Under the pieces are notes generated by a model. The model saw only the letters and a list, made by a program, of their open reading frames with translations. It ran no database searches and was not told the origin of the DNA. The position numbers and the translations under genes are program-made. 13,404 nucleotides of DNA from Ornithomonoglobus_A sp045537455 (GTDB lineage: Bacteria > Bacillota > Clostridia > UBA1381): contig JAZSPM010000148.1 in NCBI GenBank assembly GCA_045537455.1, positions 1-13,404 of the forward strand, read 5' to 3'. Below, in pieces: positions 1 to 7,397 of the stretch; the stretch's first letter is position 1; each line of letters begins with the position of its first letter.

Positions 1-231
1 GGCATATTGAATTTTCTTTGATATAATGTATTTACTTGGTGACATACCAAAGGGTTTTCTGAACAGCTTCGTCATATAGGTATGGCTTATATCGCACAGC
101 TTAGCAAGATACTCACACTCTATATTCTGTTCCGTAAAATTGTTATCAATATAATCTATTTCCGGAGCAATTTCCCTATATGCTTTTAAAGAAAGGATTG
201 ACTTCCGTTCAATACAGTAGTCAATCCTCAT
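1..231 (-). pseudogene. AraC-family transcriptional regulator, HTH fragment (5'-truncated, runs off window)
   Basis: Reading the minus strand from ATG at 231 gives 77 codons open to the window edge. They contain a typical AraC/XylS double-HTH start: 'IAPEIDYIDNNFTEQNIECE', then 'YLAKLCDISHTYMTKLFRK' and 'FGMSPSKYI'. In this family, that pattern (YIxxNF, LAxLCxIS, LFRKxFGMSPxKY) covers the first helix-turn-helix and the start of the linker to the second. The rest of the DNA-binding domain would lie outside the window. An in-frame TAA lies five codons upstream (241-243), no ribosome binding site precedes the ATG, and only about 130 bp separate it from the next gene. The usual N-terminal sensor domain of 150-200 residues is therefore missing. 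I infer a decayed regulator that once may have controlled the adjacent glycan operon. A stand-alone HTH protein is possible but less likely. Confidence 0.65.
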
Positions 232-258
232 CAACTTAAATATTTTTTAATTCACTTT

Positions 259-295
259 AATAATGTATATAATTGTTTTAATGATATACATTATT
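259..295. repeat. Perfect 12-bp AT-rich inverted repeat (dyad)
   Basis: 'aataatgtatat' at 259-270 is matched exactly by its reverse complement at 284-295, with a 13-nt loop. It lies downstream of the SGNH hydrolase gene, between it and the AraC fragment. No T-run follows on either strand, so it is a poor intrinsic terminator. It could be a transcript 3'-end hairpin or an operator-like dyad. A second, looser pair, atgcagta/tactgcat at 299-306 and 353-360, lies alongside. Confidence 0.5.
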
Positions 296-370
296 TTCAT
301 GCAGTATAACACCTATTCATCTGTAATTTTTATCTCAGGATTTTCGCTTATGTACTGCATTTTTGTATCT

Positions 371-1111
371 TTATTTATATTCTGCTACTACCTCTGTCAC
401 TGTCTTTTTTGCAACTGCTATTTCTGCTTCTGTTGCTGTATCCTCAAAGCTCATAAATGAGTTACCCGGAGTAAAAGTATTATTTAAAATATCATTACCC
501 GTAAGTGTTGAATACCATGTAAGACCAAGTGCATATCTGCCAACACCAAGTGAAGCGTGAATCGGGTCACGGTGAATTTTATCAAGACCATTTACAAGAA
601 GTCTGTTCACAACCTCACCAGATGGAATAATTCCATCTGCATCAATGGCCTTTGCAGCTTTTTCGTACGACTTTTTAATATCAGCAAACATTGCCGCATG
701 ATTCTCATAGCCCTGTCCTTCACAGCCCTCCTGTGTATAAGCCCATGTCTGCTGTAAATACAGCTTTGCCTGAGGAGCATATTTTCTTATATAATCTGCC
801 ATAAAGTCAAGATACGGCTGGAAGGTATCATAATTTGCACTTCTGCTGCTCTGCTGCTGTATAGTTACTATATCCCATTCATCACTCACAAGAGCATCCT
901 TGATTGATACATTAAAGCCTGTATTACCACCGTTAAACATCATAGTATACGCTTTTCTGTCTTCAAGAGCATTAAGATAATGCAGTCTTAAGGGGCAACC
1001 ACCGATATACAGATTAACTACCTTTATATCAACTCCGTCCTCTTTTGCTATTTGATGTACATAGCGTGTTCCGTCTTCCGAAAAACTATTTCCTATTGCC
1101 AATACTTTCAT
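371..1111 (-). CDS. SGNH/GDSL-type hydrolase, DUF4886-like
   Basis: This 246-residue protein has no signal peptide and should be cytoplasmic. The N-terminus 'MKVLAIGNSFS' is the SGNH block I, with Ser9 as the likely nucleophile. 'IGGC' at 36-39 supplies the block II glycine. 'RDPIHAS' at 181-187 supplies the catalytic Asp182-x-x-His185 pair. Domain order and length match DUF4886-type proteins, which are presumed carbohydrate esterases or deacylases; the substrate is unknown. The gene starts 2 bp after the stop of the GHL6-like gene. Its ribosome site (GAAGG) lies inside the last codons of that gene, so the two are translationally coupled. This suggests that one protein removes an acyl group from a sugar handled by the other. 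The C-terminus may be shortened by a frameshift: just beyond the stop, another frame reads a protein-like tail (see findings). Confidence 0.85.
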   Translation of the reverse strand: MKVLAIGNSFSEDGTRYVHQIAKEDGVDIKVVNLYIGGCPLRLHYLNALEDRKAYTMMFNGGNTGFNVSIKDALVSDEWDIVTIQQQSSRSANYDTFQPYLDFMADYIRKYAPQAKLYLQQTWAYTQEGCEGQGYENHAAMFADIKKSYEKAAKAIDADGIIPSGEVVNRLLVNGLDKIHRDPIHASLGVGRYALGLTWYSTLTGNDILNNTFTPGNSFMSFEDTATEAEIAVAKKTVTEVVAEYK

Positions 1112-1113
1112 AT

Positions 1114-3081
1114 TTATTTTCCTTCTTCAATTATAACAAGCTGATGATTTTCTATTCTTTCAATGTTAAATTTAACATATCCGTTGTCAACAGTAAAATT
1201 AATATCTTTCTCTTCTGGTGCAAGATATACTCTGCTTGCACTGTCTGCCTTTACTACTACTTCTGTGTTATAAACAGGGATAATATCTTCAATAATTTCA
1301 ATATCCTTACCTCTCTTCACAGGTGAAGCATAAAGAAGATTTACTATCTTTTTATTGTCCTTTTCCATAAGAGTAATAACACCCTGTGCAGGAAGATTTG
1401 TTTCTACACTCTTGTCAAGTATAGTATCAATCGTATGGCATACAAGCTCTTTATCAACTATATTTCCGTATACGGCATAATCTTCAAAAACATTCCAGCC
1501 AATATATGCTCCGTCATTACCCTTAACAATCGCAGGTGATGAATCAGCCTTATTGTTAGGAGAGTGCTTATGTGAGCAGTAATGCTCAACCGTTCTGTTA
1601 AAATACGGATTTTCTCTGTTTGCAAGAACCTCTCCGCTTACGTTATTTACTTTATATCCCTGAGTATACATGATATACGCTGAATTCTTCAGGCAATTAA
1701 GCTCAAAGCACGGACGGCAATAATCAGGCTTATATTCATTTTCTCCTGCAAAGTCACAACCAAAGTCAAATGCAAACTTGCCGTTATTTGTTGCCGACTT
1801 ACCTGTTGCAAGAATCTTTCCGCCCATTTCAACAAAAGCATTAAGCTTTGCCGACATTTCATCATCAAGCTCAACCTTGTCAGGTAGAATCACAAGCTTA
1901 TACTTGCTTAAATCCGTATCTGCATCAACATAGTCAAACAAATATTTTCCTTCAAGGAGTATTCTTGCACATCCCACGTCGCTGTCACCTACTCTTGTGT
2001 CAGTATCTGCCGAACCGCCCTTGCTTACATAGTAGTTATTTATTGCCTCGGTTCCGATAACAGCTATATCAGCAACAACATCTGCTCCTTCAAGATACTT
2101 CTCCTTTTCCTCAACCTCTTTATATGCGCTTCCGATAAGAGTATATGTAGCCATGTCCATGCTTCCGTCAGGATGAAGCTGGTCGCCAACTGAGCATTTT
2201 GCACCGTTTGCGATTGAAAGTGCCGCTTCGTATCTTAAAGCGTTCGGGTGCTTAAATCCACCAAATTCTCCCCATGAAGTATGGAACTTACCTGTCATAC
2301 CGAGATAATCCATTCCGATTGTTCTTGCATATGCCGCAGAAACAGGGAAATGGTCATATCCCCAACCACCTGTCGGTAAGCTTTCAAGCTCAAGATGTGT
2401 ATTCATAAATGCAAGGTCACGTCTGCCCTTGCGGATATGTCCTCCGTTATGGAATACAGGAAGTCCCGGTTTTATGCTGTCTATCGTCTCACGCACACGC
2501 TTTGTATAGTTTGCGTATACTCTCTCTGCAAGGTCTATAACATCTGCATGATTTTCAGGGTCTTTACCCTCCGCCTTCATCTGAGCCATACACGCAGGGC
2601 AGAAGCATGGATGAACGCTTACAATATCAAGGAAAATTCCGTCTGCATCGTATCGTTCACAAGCCTCTTTAAGCTGTGCAAGCAAAATATCAAGATACGG
2701 TGTATTAAAGCAAATCTGATGATAATATGCCTCTGTGCTTAAATCAGGCTCGTGCCCCAAATAATTTCTTACAAGATGTTCAGGATGCTTTACCGCATAC
2801 TTTTCATCAAGCCCTGCTGACAGATATACAGGTGTTTTTACGCCGATTTCATGTGCCGCTTCAATCTGAGCCGCAAGCAGGTCAAAATCAAGGTGTGGAT
2901 GCTGTTCGTTAGCCTCTGACGGATGATATGCCCATCCGTGATGACACTTTGAAAATACTGTTATTGAGTTTACGTGGCCTGTTTTTAAAGCCTCCTGAAA
3001 CTGCTTTTTATCAAAATTCTTTCCTATTCCTTCTATTTTTTCACTTGTGTGAAAATCAAGATGTACTTGTCTGTAATTCAT
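1114..3081 (-). CDS. GHL6-like glycoside hydrolase with beta-galactosidase trimerisation-like domain
   Basis: This is a 655-residue cytoplasmic protein without signal peptide or membrane segments. Residues 1 to about 330 form a TIM-barrel-type domain starting 'YRQVHLDFHTSEKIEGIG'. It includes 'ITVFSKCHHGWAYHP' (40-54), 'YDADGIFLDI' (144-153, Asp152 a candidate catalytic acid), a Cys pair 'CPAC' (161-164) and 'ELESLPTGGWGYDHF' (231-245). This fits the 'hypothetical glycosyl hydrolase 6' (GHL6) type, which I recognise from memory of the motif pattern. Residues about 335-480 resemble the beta-galactosidase trimerisation domain: 'YVDADTDLSKYKLVILPD' then 'VEMGGKILATG'. The substrate is not shown. 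Some related barrels act on alpha-L-fucosides, but the sequence here does not prove that. It is the first gene of the operon, with ribosome site AAAGGAG 10 nt before ATG and a promoter at 3119-3146. Confidence 0.8.
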   Translation of the reverse strand: MNYRQVHLDFHTSEKIEGIGKNFDKKQFQEALKTGHVNSITVFSKCHHGWAYHPSEANEQHPHLDFDLLAAQIEAAHEIGVKTPVYLSAGLDEKYAVKHPEHLVRNYLGHEPDLSTEAYYHQICFNTPYLDILLAQLKEACERYDADGIFLDIVSVHPCFCPACMAQMKAEGKDPENHADVIDLAERVYANYTKRVRETIDSIKPGLPVFHNGGHIRKGRRDLAFMNTHLELESLPTGGWGYDHFPVSAAYARTIGMDYLGMTGKFHTSWGEFGGFKHPNALRYEAALSIANGAKCSVGDQLHPDGSMDMATYTLIGSAYKEVEEKEKYLEGADVVADIAVIGTEAINNYYVSKGGSADTDTRVGDSDVGCARILLEGKYLFDYVDADTDLSKYKLVILPDKVELDDEMSAKLNAFVEMGGKILATGKSATNNGKFAFDFGCDFAGENEYKPDYCRPCFELNCLKNSAYIMYTQGYKVNNVSGEVLANRENPYFNRTVEHYCSHKHSPNNKADSSPAIVKGNDGAYIGWNVFEDYAVYGNIVDKELVCHTIDTILDKSVETNLPAQGVITLMEKDNKKIVNLLYASPVKRGKDIEIIEDIIPVYNTEVVVKADSASRVYLAPEEKDINFTVDNGYVKFNIERIENHQLVIIEEGK

Positions 3082-3118
3082 AAATTCTGCTCCTTTTGGT
3101 ATATTTTGATATATTCAC

Positions 3119-3146
3119 ATTATATCATATTGTCCAAAAAAGTCAA
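3119..3146 (-). promoter_or_regulatory. Sigma-A promoter of the GHL6/SGNH operon
   Basis: On the minus strand, -35 TTGACT (3146-3141), a 16-nt spacer and a perfect -10 TATAAT (3124-3119) lie about 38 bp before the start codon of the GHL6-like gene. It faces away from the tcdA promoter, which begins about 20 bp further right. Confidence 0.8.
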
Positions 3147-3166
3147 TAGAATAATTGAATTTTGTA

Positions 3167-3195
3167 TTGTATTTTTTGTTGATTTATGGTACAAT
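3167..3195 (+). promoter_or_regulatory. Promoter of tcdA
   Basis: -35 TTGTAT (3167-3172), a 17-nt spacer and -10 TACAAT (3190-3195) predict transcription starting near 3202. This is upstream of the ATG at 3224 but downstream of the ATG at 3155, which helps to choose the start of tcdA. Confidence 0.7.
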
Positions 3196-3223
3196 AAATA
3201 AAATAGATAAAAGGACAAAAAAT

Positions 3224-3925
3224 ATGGATAATCAATTTTTAAGAACACAAATGTTATTGGGAAAGGAAGCATTCAGTAAGCTCCGTTCGGCTCACATTGC
3301 AGTTTTCGGTATCGGCGGTGTAGGCGGATATACGGCTGAGGCATTAGTGCGTTCAGGCGTCGGTGCTATTGATATAATTGACAAGGACACAGTTGACGTA
3401 ACAAACATAAACCGTCAGATAATTTCAGATACTGAAAATATAGGCAAGGACAAAACTGCCGTTATGCTTGAACGTCTTAATAAAATCAGCCCTGACACAA
3501 AAATCACACCGATAAAAATGTTTTACCTGCCTGAAAACGCAGATGAAATAGACTTGACTGTATATGATTATATAATAGACGCTATTGATAACGTAACAGC
3601 AAAAATTGAGCTTATAAAAAGAGCTTATGAGGCAAATATCCCTATAATTTCGTCAATGGGAACAGGAAACAAGCTTCACCCGGAGCTTCTTGAGGTAAGC
3701 GACATATACAAAACAAGCGTATGTCCGCTTGCACGTGTTATGAGACGTGAATTAAAAAACCGAGGAGTAAAAAAATTAAAGGTTGTATACTCAAAAGAAG
3801 AACCAATTAAATCAGTCATAGATGAAAACGGACGTCATGCTCCTGCAAGTGCGGTATTTGTACCGGCTTGTGCCGGAATGATGCTCGCCGCAGAAGCAGT
3901 GCGTGATATTTGCAATATCGAATAA
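3224..3925 (+). CDS. tcdA: tRNA threonylcarbamoyladenosine dehydratase TcdA (CsdL), ThiF/E1-like
   Basis: The 233-residue product is an E1/ThiF-fold enzyme that uses ATP to cyclise t6A at position 37 of ANN-decoding tRNAs to ct6A. It has the nucleotide loop 'FGIGGVGGY' (28-36), 'IIDKDTV' (51-57) for ribose binding, the arginine motif 'NINRQ' (61-65) with 'GKDK' (74-77), and 'YDYIIDAIDNV' (114-124). The family-specific 'SVCPLARVMRRELKNRG' (165-181) and the closing 'VFVPACAGMMLAAEAVR' point to TcdA rather than ThiF or MoeB. It is somewhat shorter than the about 268-residue E. coli protein. I chose ATG 3224, preceded by AAAAGGA. The in-frame ATG at 3155 would lie upstream of the promoter and adds a hydrophobic, unconserved leader. 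It is a single gene; murT follows from its own promoter. Confidence 0.9.
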   Translation: MDNQFLRTQMLLGKEAFSKLRSAHIAVFGIGGVGGYTAEALVRSGVGAIDIIDKDTVDVTNINRQIISDTENIGKDKTAVMLERLNKISPDTKITPIKMFYLPENADEIDLTVYDYIIDAIDNVTAKIELIKRAYEANIPIISSMGTGNKLHPELLEVSDIYKTSVCPLARVMRRELKNRGVKKLKVVYSKEEPIKSVIDENGRHAPASAVFVPACAGMMLAAEAVRDICNIE

Positions 3926-3930
3926 AAATC

Positions 3931-3958
3931 TTGCAATTTCATTTATATGTGATATAAT
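3931..3958 (+). promoter_or_regulatory. Promoter of murT-gatD
   Basis: -35 TTGCAA (3931-3936), a 16-nt spacer and a perfect -10 TATAAT (3953-3958) lie in the 66-bp gap between tcdA and murT. The murT ribosome site AAGGAG follows, so the pair can be transcribed independently of tcdA. Confidence 0.75.
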
Positions 3959-3991
3959 AATTAGTGGAATAAATAAAAAGGAGACAAGCTT

Positions 3992-5326
3992 ATGAGAAAA
4001 TTACTCGCAATATGGGTAGGAAAGCTCTTGATTATCGTTGGAAAAATAATGGGCAAAAAGACTACATCAGCACCCGGCGAATATGCATTAAAAATATGTC
4101 CGAGCCTTATAAAGGATTTAAACAGTCACGTTAAAAAAGGCGTTATCGTCGTATGCGGCACAAACGGCAAAACTACCACAAACAATATGATGTGTGCTGT
4201 ACTTGAAGCTAAAGGGTACAAGGTAATGTGCAACAGACTCGGAGCAAATATGATAAGCGGAGTAGCTACTGCATTTTTGCAGGAATCCAATATTTTCGGT
4301 AAATTTGAGGTTGACTATGCCAGCTTTGAAATTGACGAAGCCTATGCAAGAATTGTATTTGACTATGTAAAGCCCGACGTTATGATTCTTACAAACCTGT
4401 TCCGTGACCAACTTGACCGCTACGGCGAAATTGATACGACCACAAAGGTAATAAAAGAAGCTATTGATAAGGTTCCGAACCTAAAACTTGTATTAAACGG
4501 CGACGACCCTCTTGGTGTTCAGTTTGGTAACGAAAATTCAATATACTACGGAATTTCAGAACAGGTTCTTGAACAGGCGAGCGAATCAAACGAGGGTAAA
4601 TTCTGCCCTGTATGCGGAACTCAGCTTGACTATACTTATCACCATTACAGTCAACTTGGTAATTTCTCGTGTCCGTCATGCGGATTTAAACGCCCTGAAA
4701 TTAATGTTGAAGCTAATAATGTGTCGCTGAAAACTCCTATGAGATTTACCGTTAACACTCAGCAAATAGAAACCGAAAACAAAGGCTTCTATAACATTTA
4801 CAACATGATTGCAATATATGGAGCTTTAACAGCTCTTGGCGAAAGCACCGATAATTTCAGCAAACTACTTTGTGCATATAAGCCTCAGATAGGGCGTATG
4901 CAGGAGTTTAAATTCAAAAATAAAACAATAATTTTGAATCTGTCAAAGAATCCTGCCGGTTTTAATCAGGCGATTTCTACCGTTAATACGGATGACAGAA
5001 AAAAAGACGTAATCATAGCTGTAAACGACCGTGTAAGCGATGGACGTGACATATCGTGGTTATGGGATGTTGAGTTTGAAAAGCTTGAAAACCTTAATGA
5101 GCTTATCCTGTCAGGTCAGAGAATGTGGGATTTGGGACTGCGTTTTAAATATGCAGACATTAATGCAGATTTAATAACAGCCGACATTAAAGAAGCATTC
5201 ACAAAAGCACTTGCAACTGATTCCGAGGTTGTATATGCGATTGTAAATTACACCATAATGTTCCCTGCCGAAGAAATCCTCAAGGACTTATTAAAGGAAG
5301 ATAGGAGAATTAGCTATGAAAATTAA
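3992..5326 (+). CDS. murT: Lipid II isoglutaminyl synthase, Mur-ligase-like subunit MurT
   Basis: The 444-residue product is close to the S. aureus MurT length of about 437. With GatD it amidates the alpha-carboxyl of D-Glu in lipid II to D-iso-Gln at the inner face of the membrane. MurT binds lipid II and ATP. It shows the Mur-ligase P-loop 'GTNGKTTT' (56-63) and 'MILTNLFRDQLDRYGE' (131-146). A four-cysteine zinc-ribbon insertion lies in the middle domain: 'CPVCG' at 205-209 and 'CPSCG' at 227-231. The C-terminal DUF1727-type domain has 'VSDGRDISWLWD' (348-359), where the catalytic aspartate of MurT lies. The first 20 residues are hydrophobic and basic and may associate with the membrane. 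The end of the gene overlaps gatD by 11 bp. Confidence 0.95.
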   Translation: MRKLLAIWVGKLLIIVGKIMGKKTTSAPGEYALKICPSLIKDLNSHVKKGVIVVCGTNGKTTTNNMMCAVLEAKGYKVMCNRLGANMISGVATAFLQESNIFGKFEVDYASFEIDEAYARIVFDYVKPDVMILTNLFRDQLDRYGEIDTTTKVIKEAIDKVPNLKLVLNGDDPLGVQFGNENSIYYGISEQVLEQASESNEGKFCPVCGTQLDYTYHHYSQLGNFSCPSCGFKRPEINVEANNVSLKTPMRFTVNTQQIETENKGFYNIYNMIAIYGALTALGESTDNFSKLLCAYKPQIGRMQEFKFKNKTIILNLSKNPAGFNQAISTVNTDDRKKDVIIAVNDRVSDGRDISWLWDVEFEKLENLNELILSGQRMWDLGLRFKYADINADLITADIKEAFTKALATDSEVVYAIVNYTIMFPAEEILKDLLKEDRRISYEN

Positions 5327-6041
5327 AATAATGCACCTTTTTCCTGATTTATTAAATCTATACGGTGATAAAGGTAATATAGAATGTATGCGTAAGCGTC
5401 TTGAATGGAGAGGTATAGACTGCGAGGTAGTTGAGTTTACATCAGACTGTGAAAACCTTGATCTTTCAGATATTGATATAGTTTTCCTCGGAGGAGGCTC
5501 GGACAGAGAACAAAAAATCGTATGCGGTGCTTTAACGGATTATAAGGATGAAATAAAAACCTACGTCGAAAACGGTGGCTCGCTTGTTGCTTTATGCGGT
5601 GGTTTTCATATGTTGGGTAAACATTATAAGCTTGGCGATGAAACAATCGAAGCGCTGAATATTCTTGATATTTCCACAGAACAGGGAAATGACAGACTTA
5701 TAAGCGACGTTGTTCTTGAAGCAGATTTTTTACCGGGTAAAACAATTATAGGCTTTGAAAATCACAGTGAAAGAATAAATATAAATTCTCACACTTCATT
5801 AGGAAACGTCCTGTACGGAAACGGTAACGATGGAAAATCAGGCTTTGAGGGTGTTGTTTATAAAAATGTTATCGCTTCAAATCTGCACGGGCCTTTGTTC
5901 CCTAAAAATCCTTCACTTTGCGATTATATTCTTACCAACGCTTTAAAGAAAAAGTATTCTGAATTTACAGAGCTTTCACCTCTTGATGACAGCATGGAAG
6001 ATAAGGCAAATGAATATATGAAAAACAGATTTATAAAATAA
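5316..6041 (+). CDS. gatD: Lipid II isoglutaminyl synthase, glutaminase subunit GatD
   Basis: This 241-residue class I glutamine amidotransferase (CobB/CobQ-like) releases ammonia from glutamine for MurT. The nucleophile is Cys94 in 'VALCGGFHMLG', and the catalytic His191 is in 'SNLHGPLFPKNP'. These sit almost exactly where they do in S. aureus GatD (Cys94/His189). 'LFPDLLNLYGDKGNIECM' at the N-terminus and 'FLGGGSDREQ' (57-66) are also typical. The start ATG overlaps the last 11 bp of murT, with TAGGAG 8 nt upstream inside murT. The overlap implies coupled translation of the two subunits. A strong terminator begins at the stop codon. Confidence 0.95.
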   Translation: MKIKIMHLFPDLLNLYGDKGNIECMRKRLEWRGIDCEVVEFTSDCENLDLSDIDIVFLGGGSDREQKIVCGALTDYKDEIKTYVENGGSLVALCGGFHMLGKHYKLGDETIEALNILDISTEQGNDRLISDVVLEADFLPGKTIIGFENHSERININSHTSLGNVLYGNGNDGKSGFEGVVYKNVIASNLHGPLFPKNPSLCDYILTNALKKKYSEFTELSPLDDSMEDKANEYMKNRFIK

Positions 6042-6075
6042 AATATCCCGTACTTTAAAAGTACGGGATATTTTA
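6039..6075. terminator. Bidirectional intrinsic terminator between gatD and the FAD oxidoreductase operon
   Basis: A near-perfect palindrome runs from the gatD stop codon: aaaatatcccgtac (6040-6053) pairs fully with gtacgggatatttt (6061-6074) around a 7-nt loop. The flanking A and T runs give a U-tract on both strands, so it can end gatD transcripts (+) and those of the 6097-11741 operon (-). Confidence 0.9.
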
Positions 6076-6096
6076 AATTTGACAAATATTTATATA

Positions 6097-7326
6097 TTAC
6101 TTAATTGAGTTAAGCTGTGATAAAATATCAGAAACCGTAACACTTCGCAAATCAACCTTATTTTTGCAACATAGTGCCGCCGCCGCACCCGCAGCTTCTC
6201 CCATTTGCGATGCGGTTATCATAATACGTGCCGATGACATAGCATATCTGTCAGCCGACAAGCATCTGCCTGCTACCATTAAGTTTTTTGTATTTTTAAC
6301 AAGCAAGCATCTATAAGGAATATCATATAACGGAACATTTTCATGATGATGGACAGTATCAATAATAAAACAGCCTGTAGCTATACTATCATCAAATTTT
6401 TTACCCGATCGCACATCATCTGCAGTAAGTACATATTCACCCAAAATCCTACGAGTTTCACGAACGGATAATATTGCCGGAACTCCATCATAATAATATT
6501 CTTCACCATAATTCTTTCTGAAGTCATCAACAGTCGCAAGAATTCTTTTCTTTGTTTCAAGTTCTATAGAATTTCTTTCATAAGCTGTTGTAGTTCGCTC
6601 CCCTTTAAGATTAACTTTAAGAATTACTGACGAGCCCGGCAAATACTGAACTGAATATGGAAGAGGTTCTGCTTTCATTTCTTCAACTACATTAAATTGA
6701 TTTGGCTCATGTCCTTTATGAAGATAAAGTCTGAAAGCCGGCGGTATAGGTTCTATGTCAGTTTCCTCTGGAACTGCTTCTCCGCCACTCTGCATGGCAA
6801 CTACTCCGCCTCCCGAACCGTCAATGACCACTTTACATTCTATCGCTTGAAGCATGGACTCATTATGTATAATAATATGTGTTAAAGTCCCGTTATCCGT
6901 AATGGAGTCTGTAAACTCTGTCTGAAACAAAATATTAACACCGCATTCCTGTGCTATATAAAGCATAGCCGGTGAGAGTGCAGACGGACAAAATGTATGA
7001 TCAATAGTATTGATATTAGCATTATACTTTACGTTGTATCCGTATTCTTCACCAATAGCATGAAGCTTATATAAAGTATCTATTACTTTACCCCAAATTT
7101 TGCCATTACCTGTTAAACTGCCACCACCGGCGGTGCAGAAGTTGCAAACCCCTGCAAGTGTTGCCATACCTCCAAGCTCACCACTTCGTTCAATAAGTAA
7201 AGTGTTCACGCCTGAGCTTGCAGCTGTTACTGCCGCTGAAAACCCGGCAAATCCACCGCCTATTACCACTACATCATATGAATCTACACATGGTATATCC
7301 TTGCCATTATATTTTATTGTATTCAT
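6097..7326 (-). CDS. FAD-dependent oxidoreductase (PF12831-like), second of the locus
   Basis: A 409-residue soluble flavoprotein. The N-terminal Rossmann motif 'VVVIGGGFAGFSAAVTAA' (19-36) has G23-x-G25-x-x-G28 and ends in the acidic Glu46 of 'TLLIERSG'. The second cofactor strand is 'VVIDGSGGG'. The C-terminal region has the closing FAD motif: 'IPYRCLLVKNTKNLMVAGR' followed by 'ASQMGEAAGAAAALC'. 'SVRETRRILGEYVLTADDV' is a family hallmark shared with the neighbour at 8558. This class carries out two-electron oxidation or reduction of varied organic acids and sugars; its substrate cannot be read from the sequence. It is the last gene of the operon, 71 bp after the dehydrogenase, with ribosome site AGGAG 8 nt before ATG. 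The terminator at 6039-6075 follows. Confidence 0.85.
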   Translation of the reverse strand: MNTIKYNGKDIPCVDSYDVVVIGGGFAGFSAAVTAASSGVNTLLIERSGELGGMATLAGVCNFCTAGGGSLTGNGKIWGKVIDTLYKLHAIGEEYGYNVKYNANINTIDHTFCPSALSPAMLYIAQECGVNILFQTEFTDSITDNGTLTHIIIHNESMLQAIECKVVIDGSGGGVVAMQSGGEAVPEETDIEPIPPAFRLYLHKGHEPNQFNVVEEMKAEPLPYSVQYLPGSSVILKVNLKGERTTTAYERNSIELETKKRILATVDDFRKNYGEEYYYDGVPAILSVRETRRILGEYVLTADDVRSGKKFDDSIATGCFIIDTVHHHENVPLYDIPYRCLLVKNTKNLMVAGRCLSADRYAMSSARIMITASQMGEAAGAAAALCCKNKVDLRSVTVSDILSQLNSIK

Positions 7327-7397
7327 AACTATTACTCCTATCTGAATTTCAACTCATTTAATACCGACATAAAATCACCGATTTCAACCAAAGCTCC

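Noticed and set aside
263..460. Plus-strand Cys/Tyr-rich frame in the left spacer
   Set aside because: Low-complexity translation of AT-rich spacer and the antisense of the hydrolase 3' end, with no ribosome site.
2395..2742. Plus-strand open frame inside the GHL6-like gene
   Set aside because: Antisense shadow of a strongly supported gene; no family features.
3155..3223. N-terminal extension of tcdA from ATG 3155
   Set aside because: The ATG lies upstream of the predicted promoter, has no ribosome site, and the added residues are hydrophobic and unlike the family. ATG 3224 has AAAAGGA and starts where TcdA proteins start.
4605..4685. Cys-x-x-Cys pairs in murT as a possible separate zinc-finger gene or insertion
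   Set aside because: The four-cysteine ribbon is a normal part of MurT proteins.
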